Assembly: GCA_019918135.1 (NCBI GenBank) | Contig: WBZZ01003996.1 | Span: forward strand, 1 to 64,000 | Direction of reading: 5' to 3' | Length of the DNA stretch: 64,000 nt | From: Paulinella micropora | Lineage: Eukaryota; Cercozoa; Imbricatea; Euglyphida; Paulinellidae | Shown: in pieces, positions 57,877 to 64,000 of the stretch | Layout: each line of letters opens with the position of its first letter | How positions within the stretch are numbered: position 1 is the stretch's first letter | The notes under the pieces: generated by a model | What the model was told of the DNA's origin: nothing | What the model saw: only the letters and a program-made list of their open reading frames with translations | The model's database searches: none | Program-made: the position numbers and the translations under genes

Positions 57877-58442
57877 GAGAGAGGGAAAGGAGGGAGTCTT
57901 TTTTTAGCTCCAGGTTTTTTTTTGTGTGCCACAACCGCAGACAAACCGGCGGGAGAAAAGGTTTCCCGAGAGGAAGTTCGCAATGGTCCTACAGCTGAAA
58001 AAAAAAGAGCTCAAGAGGGCCGGCCCCCCCCCCCTGCCTCTCCTCTGGCGTCGGTTTTTTTGGTAATTCTTTTCCTGCGGCCCCCCCCCCTCCCACACAA
58101 TTGTCAAAACCGGAAGCGTGCCGTCGCCCCCGCCCCCCCCCTCCTGTTTTCTCTGTCTCTCTCTCTGGTTGTTCATGAAACCTTTATTCCCCTCCCCTTT
58201 CCCATCCCTTGCGTACTGTTTCCGTACCAAGGCCCCCCCCCTTCCCCGTTTCTTGCGTACTGTTTCCGTACCAAGGCCCCCCCCCGCTTCCCCGTTTCTT
58301 GCTAGCACTAGTACCCTTTCTCGGGGGTTGGTTGTCCCCAACTTCTTCGCGACCGCCATTTGTTTTTTTCGTGTGTCCTTCTCTCGCTTTTCGCACGGCG
58401 CTGCGAACAACCACCAAAACCAAAAGAAAAAGAGAGTAGCGA
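57877..58442. promoter_or_regulatory. Divergent promoter region
   Basis: 566 bases with C9 near 58027, C10 near 58080, C8 near 58131 and a tandem pair of a ~43-base unit (TACTGTTTCCGTACCAAGGC plus C8, then CTTCCCCGTTTCTTGC) near 58213-58300. No gene is seen. Confidence 0.5.
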
Positions 58443-59432
58443 ATGCAGGGCTTGCCCGAGCCCTGCCGTGTCAACTGGGACGGTACAGCGGCGCCTGGCA
58501 ACAGCGCTCTATCTCGTTTCGCGCTAGACGACGGTGCACGCAAGGCGCTGCTGCAAAGGCTCATCTGCACCCCACGGTCGCTAACGCAGACAGTAGACGA
58601 CGTGCTGGCCGAGGGCTGGCAGCACTGCCCCGGCACCGAGCTGGCGATGCTGTGGTGCGTGTTCCACAAGAACCCGCACGGCATCCGGAGCGTGTGCACC
58701 AAGGGCCGGAAGATCGCGTGGGCGCGGGGGCAGATCGTGGCGGACCTGCTGTTTGAGCTAGGCGCCGAACCTGTCGAGTACGCCAGCCACAAGACTAGCG
58801 CCGAGCAATGGCTGTTTGTGCGGCGGTGCTGGGGCCGCGCGGCGCCCCACGCCCAACAATGCCTGCGAAAGCTGTTTGAAGAGACCACGCGGGGCCGTGC
58901 ACCGCAAGACAGTCGCCGCGCAGGCTCGGCGCGTGGCCGACGCGCTGCGCCTGTCGCAACTGCTGGCCGGCGATCAGCTCTCGCTGCGCCTGGTCCCGCG
59001 CGGGGCGCAGCCCGTGCAAGATATTTCGTTGTTCCTGGACCGCGCGCAATAGACCGCGGCCGCGTGCGGCTGTGGCTGCGGCTGTACCGCTGTGCGGGAG
59101 CCGAGCACGCGCTGAACTGGGTGCGCGACGACGACGGGAGCGGTTTGATCGAGGCGACGGTAGCCGACGGGCGCGATACGGCAGCGCTGGCCAGGGTTGC
59201 AGGTGTGTCGCCCGCCTCGTACGTGCGTGTGGCGTTAGTGCGCAGGGGCGGCAGCCTGTGCGGGCTGCGCGCGCAGTGGCCTGGGTACTGCGAGGCGGAC
59301 TGGAACGGGCTCGACAGCGGCCGCGAGCGCTGGTACACGCACGAGCTCGCGCCCTGGTGTATAGAACGTCTGCGCTGGCCCGCGTGCGTCGCCACAGTGG
59401 TCGGGCAGTACCTGGGGCCCGTACATTTCTAA
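58443..59432 (+). CDS. Hypothetical protein, two compensating frame breaks
   Basis: The ATG frame runs 58443-59432 without stop (329 codons), but its middle third (58895-59055) reads as low-quality Arg/Ala. In that interval another frame gives a much better peptide (VADALRLSQLLAGDQLSLRL, VQDISLFLDRAQ). One extra G in the G4 run 58892-58895 and one missing base near 59047 would restore it. The protein is soluble with many Trp in the C-terminal part (WYTHELAPWCIERLRWP). No family is recognised. Confidence 0.55.
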   Translation: MQGLPEPCRVNWDGTAAPGNSALSRFALDDGARKALLQRLICTPRSLTQTVDDVLAEGWQHCPGTELAMLWCVFHKNPHGIRSVCTKGRKIAWARGQIVADLLFELGAEPVEYASHKTSAEQWLFVRRCWGRAAPHAQQCLRKLFEETTRGRAPQDSRRAGSARGRRAAPVATAGRRSALAAPGPARGAARARYFVVPGPRAIDRGRVRLWLRLYRCAGAEHALNWVRDDDGSGLIEATVADGRDTAALARVAGVSPASYVRVALVRRGGSLCGLRAQWPGYCEADWNGLDSGRERWYTHELAPWCIERLRWPACVATVVGQYLGPVHF

Positions 59433-59776
59433 GAACAAAAACGTCAGCGCGCGCAGAAAACTCTCTGAGGGGGGGGGAGGCGGGGCAGAGAGAGAGAGAG
59501 GGAGAGAGAGAAAAGCAGGGGAGGAGAAGGGAGCAGGGGCGCGCAAAAAAATTATTAAGACACGTTCCTGTTTTCTTTTGCTTCCTACAAACCTCCCCCC
59601 CGCGGCACCAAATTTGGGGAGGGAACGTCGAGGGGGAGGGGAACGTCGAGGGGGGAGGACCGGCCGCGGAAAGAGGCCAACAAGGACTGCCAGCTGGGAG
59701 TGTCTTTACAAAAAAAAACAAGCATACTTTTAAAAAAAGGCACCCAAAAAAAACAAGGGGGCCCCGTGCGAACCCG
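59433..59776. other. Intergenic region
   Basis: 344 bases with G9 near 59468, a GAGA microsatellite near 59490-59515, and two GGGGAACGTCGAGGGGG units near 59620-59660. No gene is seen. Confidence 0.5.
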
Positions 59777-62700
59777 ATGTTCACCGTCTCTTTTGGAATT
59801 TACGAGCTTCAGAATAGCGTAGCTATTTGCTCCGGCGAGACGGTTTGTATCTCGGCCGGGCTCTGGACAAATTGCTACAATCTGCAACTGCAGTTTCCTT
59901 CCTGGGTTAACGTCGCTTCCCGGTCTACCGCTGATAGCACGACGAACCAGTACTGCGGTTGCCGCCGTGACAATTATATTCCTTACTACTCTGCCGCCAA
60001 CTCCAGAACGTGTGCGATGGGCTGGGATCTTGCTGCCACGCAGTGCAGCGCCGACAACGGGGGCTTCGATAGTGCCGCTCTAGTTATGACGGGCTGCCAG
60101 GGGCCCAAGACATGGTCACAATGTGACGCAAGCTGTGCGCTGGGCTGGTATCCTGTACCAAACCCGGACTGTCCGCTATTCCAACAGTTTCCTTACCAGA
60201 CGACGTCGGCCCCCGTGTATGGCACGTGGGCGGGACTGCGGTGTGATAACCGTGTGTCGGTGCCGTGCACGAGCACCACTTGTCACCCGAATGCAACGTG
60301 CTCGTATGACAGCGGGGGCTACTCTCTGTGCACGTGTAACGTTACTGCCTACTGGCAGAACAACGCGACCACCAAGGGCTTCGGTACCAACGGCTGCGAC
60401 CGCATCCCGTGCCAATGGGAGCTGCCGCGCGGACCGGCAGTCGGCTCGCAGTGTAACTACCTAACGACTGACGGCCCCAAGTGCACGCTGTTCTGCCAGG
60501 CGGGGTACAGGGACAACAACAACGGCACGGGCGTCGCGTACACGTGCCCGCAGGGCCAGCTGCTGCCGGCCGTCAGCGGCGGGCTGCGGTGCGTCGCCTA
60601 CCAGGAGCAGGACTTTTTGGCTGGTCTAGGCAGGCTGCAGTACGAGAGCTTGATGATGGTTCCGGGCGCCGAGATGCAATGGTACCAACCGCAACTGGCG
60701 CTGGGCGACCTGGACAGAGACGGGCTCGACGATGTCGTAATGACGTACCGCAGCGGGCCAGAAGGCTCGGCCGATACCTACGTGTTTGTGAGCACGACAG
60801 CTAATAATACACAATTGTCTAAGCGCCTGAACCGAGGCCCCTTAATAGGCCAACCGCTAGTCTATCAGGGCGCAATCTGGGGCTTGGTTCAATCGGTGTA
60901 TGTACAAGCCAGCCGTTGGGACTGGCCGCCTCCCGCTGGCACGGACTGGGGCTTTGTCAGCCTAAATGGCCGCCCGATCTACATGGATACTCGTTTCTAC
61001 TGCCCCTTGAAGGTATCGCCTGTGCAAAACAGCCTCTTGTTTATGATGCCTTCCTGCCCGAGAGAACTGTTTTGGGTATCACAAACCTGGGAGCTCGTGG
61101 TTCCCTACCGCTTGTACAACTTGTCCACCGGCGGGACGATAGGCAGCGGGATTGGTGCCCTATACCAAGGCCAACGACCCGCCGTGGGGCTCGCCGCTGT
61201 GGCAAGAAAACCCTACCGGCCTGGGCCTGATGGCCCAATGCAATTTGGCGGTGTGGCTTGAGAGCACAAATGTTTTGGGTTGGCGGCTGTTGTGGTCGAC
61301 CACGGACATAATTGTGCAGTGCCTTTCAGTCCCGTCCGCCGCGGCCGCGTTCGCGGTTACGTCGACCGGCTCACTGTTGTTCATCTCCACGACGGGCGAC
61401 CCGCGCAACGGCACGTTCACTGTCGACGAGATAGCCACGGACGTGGGCCAGGTGCACTACTGCGGCGGTAGCGCCAAGCCCGGGCTGCGGCTCGCGGTGC
61501 TGAGCCCCAGCGGGAGGGCGGTGCGAGTGCTAGCCCAGAACCCCGTGAACGAGCGCGCCGCTTTTGACATCGTAGCTAGCCTACCGCTGCAGGGGTCATC
61601 TGACACGGTGTTCATGCGCGTGGCGTGCCTGAAACTAAACCGAGACGAGCGCGAGGACTACAACCTGTTGATCGCGCGGCTGCTGGCTGACCGGACGTCT
61701 TTGAACCAGTCGTCGTTCCTGATACGCCTGCCAGTGACACAAACTACGGGCGGCAGCGCGCTGCGGGTGCTGGACCGCTGCGCTTTTGTTAGATGCGCCG
61801 CCAACGCCACGTGCGAACTGCTCAATACGTGGCCGCGCTGCCGCTGCGCGGGTGGCCTCGTCGGGGACGGCGTGCGCTTCTGTGTGCCGCGCCCGCCGCT
61901 CGGCGGCAGCGGCCTGTACGTGCTGCGCCTCGGCAACCAGAGCGTCGCGACGGACACCACGAGCCGGATCGTGCCGGTGGTGTGGCGCTGCCCGAACGGC
62001 GCCGACCCGCTGTCATGGTGCACGGCGCGGCCGTCGTGCACCCTCGAGCGGGGGCTGCCGCAGCCCGCGGTGCCCAGGCGCGTGCCGCACTACTACGTCA
62101 GCTGCCCCGACTGCCGCCTCGAGCTGTGGTACAACACGACTGAAGACGGTGACTGCTACTACCTCCTGTCAAGCGCCGGGTGGCCCGTGCTCTCTACGAC
62201 CGCGACCCGCCTGGACGCCAGCTTCGTCTGGTCCGTCCTGGGCCCGCCGCCATCGGCCAACTCGGTCGTCGAACTGGACGGCAGCGGCCGGGCCGGACAC
62301 TTGTGCTACCAGGCGCACGAGCTGCTGCGGAGCTACAGCTGCGCCTTTCCGTTCGTCCTGGGGAATTGTCGGAACCACCCTCGGTGTGTTCGGCGTTGGC
62401 GCGCGTAACTGTGCCCTGCGGGCCCGGATCGTCGCAGATTTCTTGTGAGCTGCTCGCGGGCAGCACGCGGTACCGGTGCCGCGCCAACAGCTCCTCTGCG
62501 TTTGTGCTCGACGGCGCGACCAGTGCCAGGATGCTGTCGGGCGACTGCGAGCTGTTCCGCCGGGCGTTCGAGCCAAACTTGGACTTCAACTGCAGCTGGC
62601 CCCTGGCCCCGGCACCGGAGCCCGCCTTCTGCGCGATTGCCGCGCACGACCCCATGTGGCGCTTGTCCTGTTCTTCGGACACTTGGTGCGGGTCCGACGG

Positions 62701-64000
62701 CTGCGTTGGCTGTCCGTCCGCGGACGTGCAGCTGGCGCGCGCGGAAACGCGCGCGCGCGCCTCGGGCCGCGACGCGTTCTGGGCCGGCAGCGACGGCGCG
62801 GCGCTGGTAGCCAACTACCCCTGGCTGGCGCAAACGGCCGGCGGCGTGGCCGAGCTGCTGTGCCAGCAGTGTTTTCCGCCTGAGAATTCTCCGGCCCTGC
62901 CCCCGACCGTGCTGTTACAGAACTGCCCTTACGCCTGTACGACCGAGACCTATTCGCTGCTGGGTACGTCGTGCTCCTACCACGCCCTGCGCTGCACGCT
63001 GGACGGTGCGGGGTCGTACTTGTGCTGGTCCCTGACGGAACGGCTGGCCTGGCTGGCGCGCGGTGTGCAGGCCGCGGTCGTGGCCTCGGCTGCCAGCGGC
63101 GACTGCCGACAACTGCTGACGTTGCAGCCGAGCGAGCTGCAGTGCTGCCGGCCGCCGCAACGCCTTGACGCAACGCCGCCAACGGCGTGGCAGGTCGGGG
63201 GCTGTGTCTTCCTCGTGGACTCGGTCGACAACTACGCGGCGCCTAACGCACCACCGTCGTCCTCCTGCGCTGCCGCTGCGCCCCAGTACGAGCGCAACGT
63301 GACCTGGACGTGCGGGGCGACCTCTGTACAGTGCGCGCTCACTGCGCCGCAGGGGCAGACCAACGAGACGGGCGCGAGCTGTGCGGTTGCAGCAGGTGAC
63401 CGGTGCCACCTGCTGCTGCCGGCAGCGGCTAACGCCAGCGAGGCCTGCTCGCGCCTCGTGCGCTACTGCGCAAGGGTTCAGCCGGACCTGGTGCGGCAGC
63501 AGCTGGCGACGGGGTGGCCCTCGTCGACCACGGGGTGCAGCGCCGTCCTGACACCTTCCGTGGCTCTGGCGTGTTCGTTGGGGCGCAACGTGAGCTGCGG
63601 GTCCGAGCTGTGCCTGGCGCAGCTGCCTGTATTTGTGGACAACGCCGCTTGGTGGCGCTGCGCCGCCGACCACCCCTGGTCCCGCCCCGCGCAATGGAGG
63701 GCGACGTGCGGGGGCCAATCGGTTTCGTGCAGCGCGACGGCGGCGGGAGGACGCTACGTTTGCAGCGGCAACGGCCGCTGGCGCCTGTTCAACTGCACGG
63801 TGGACTACGCCGAAGCGTTGGCGCTCGGCGCGTGCGCTGCCGTGCTGGCGGCGTGCCCCGCGACCTGCCGCACGCGCCCGTGAGCGCGAATGCCACCAGC
63901 GACGGGACCGTGGTGTGGGCGAACGGGTGGCGCTGGTCCTGGCCGCACGTACAAAGGCTGTTGGCCGGCCGCGGGCTCAGCTACTGCGAGTTAACCGCCG
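59777..64000 (+). CDS. Giant Cys-rich surface-type protein, partial, frame breaks
   Basis: ATG 59777 opens a Cys-rich protein that continues past the window end (at least about 1400 aa). The frame changes near 61148-61155 (one extra base in GGGATTGG), near 62378-62380 (one missing C) and near 63850-63860. Visible modules are an EGF-like unit (CHPNATCSYDSGGYSLCTC), an FG-GAP/VCBS-type Ca-binding repeat (ALGDLDRDGLDDVVMTY), a second EGF-like unit (CAANATCELLNTWPRCRC, then GDGVRFC) and many CxxC-spaced cysteines with N-x-S/T sequons. These point to an extracellular or virion-surface adhesin-like protein that folds in the secretory pathway. No clear signal peptide is seen at the chosen start. Confidence 0.65.

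Overview
This 64-kb window reads as a piece of a large, GC-rich eukaryotic DNA virus genome (Nucleocytoviricota-like). The evidence is dense genes on both strands with ATG starts and no Shine-Dalgarno sites. It includes a highly diverged RNA polymerase II-type largest subunit without a CTD, and accessory genes typical of giant viruses of protists (F-box/LRR, Kelch, MYND, C2H2 zinc finger, SF3 helicase, AlkB-like, TMBIM-like). Two spliceosomal-type introns can be placed exactly in one F-box gene, so part of transcription is probably nuclear. GC content, introns and F-box richness recall pandoravirus-type viruses, but no lineage can be proven from this window, and no capsid, DNA polymerase or packaging ATPase gene is seen.

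Layout. 0.5-8.5 kb: an F-box/LRR protein, a heliorhodopsin (clear Schiff-base lysine), a convergent 7TM protein with a cytosolic tail, a frame-broken six-blade Kelch protein and two unknown proteins. 8.6-9.5 kb: a tandem fold-back repeat. 9.5-18 kb: a nine-finger C2H2 protein with a C-terminal nuclease-like domain, bracketed by direct repeats that contain the 3' end of the neighbouring RPB1 gene. 18.4-24.6 kb: three F-box/LRR genes, one spliced and one truncated, with a single-copy fold-back repeat. 24.8-30 kb: unknown proteins and a multiply broken MYND gene. 30.5-34.5 kb: a lower-GC island with a degraded primase/SF3-helicase gene, a 386-bp near-perfect palindrome and small relics of the same helicase beyond it. 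34.9-40.1 kb: a possible F-box protein, a broken MYND gene plus a truncated duplicate, a long F-box/LRR gene and a 43-aa mini-gene. 40.5-50 kb: a 1483-aa unknown protein, a 471-aa unknown protein, a TMBIM/Bax-inhibitor-like membrane protein and small genes. 50.2-57.9 kb: a kinase-like gene of low GC, a 13-copy ~270-bp tandem array, an unknown gene and an AlkB-like dioxygenase. 58.4-64 kb: a frame-broken unknown gene and a giant Cys-rich surface-type protein that runs off the end.

Three themes run through the window. First, intergenic DNA is full of G/C mononucleotide tracts, often in the form GCGCGGCCCCCCC shortly upstream of starts. Second, a dispersed fold-back repeat family sits at three places. 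Third, many accessory genes carry single-base frame breaks, usually in short G or C runs, while RPB1 and the 4.45-kb ORF carry none. The most unusual items are the viral heliorhodopsin, the zinc-finger/nuclease gene embedded between RPB1-tail duplications, and the helicase-palindrome island.
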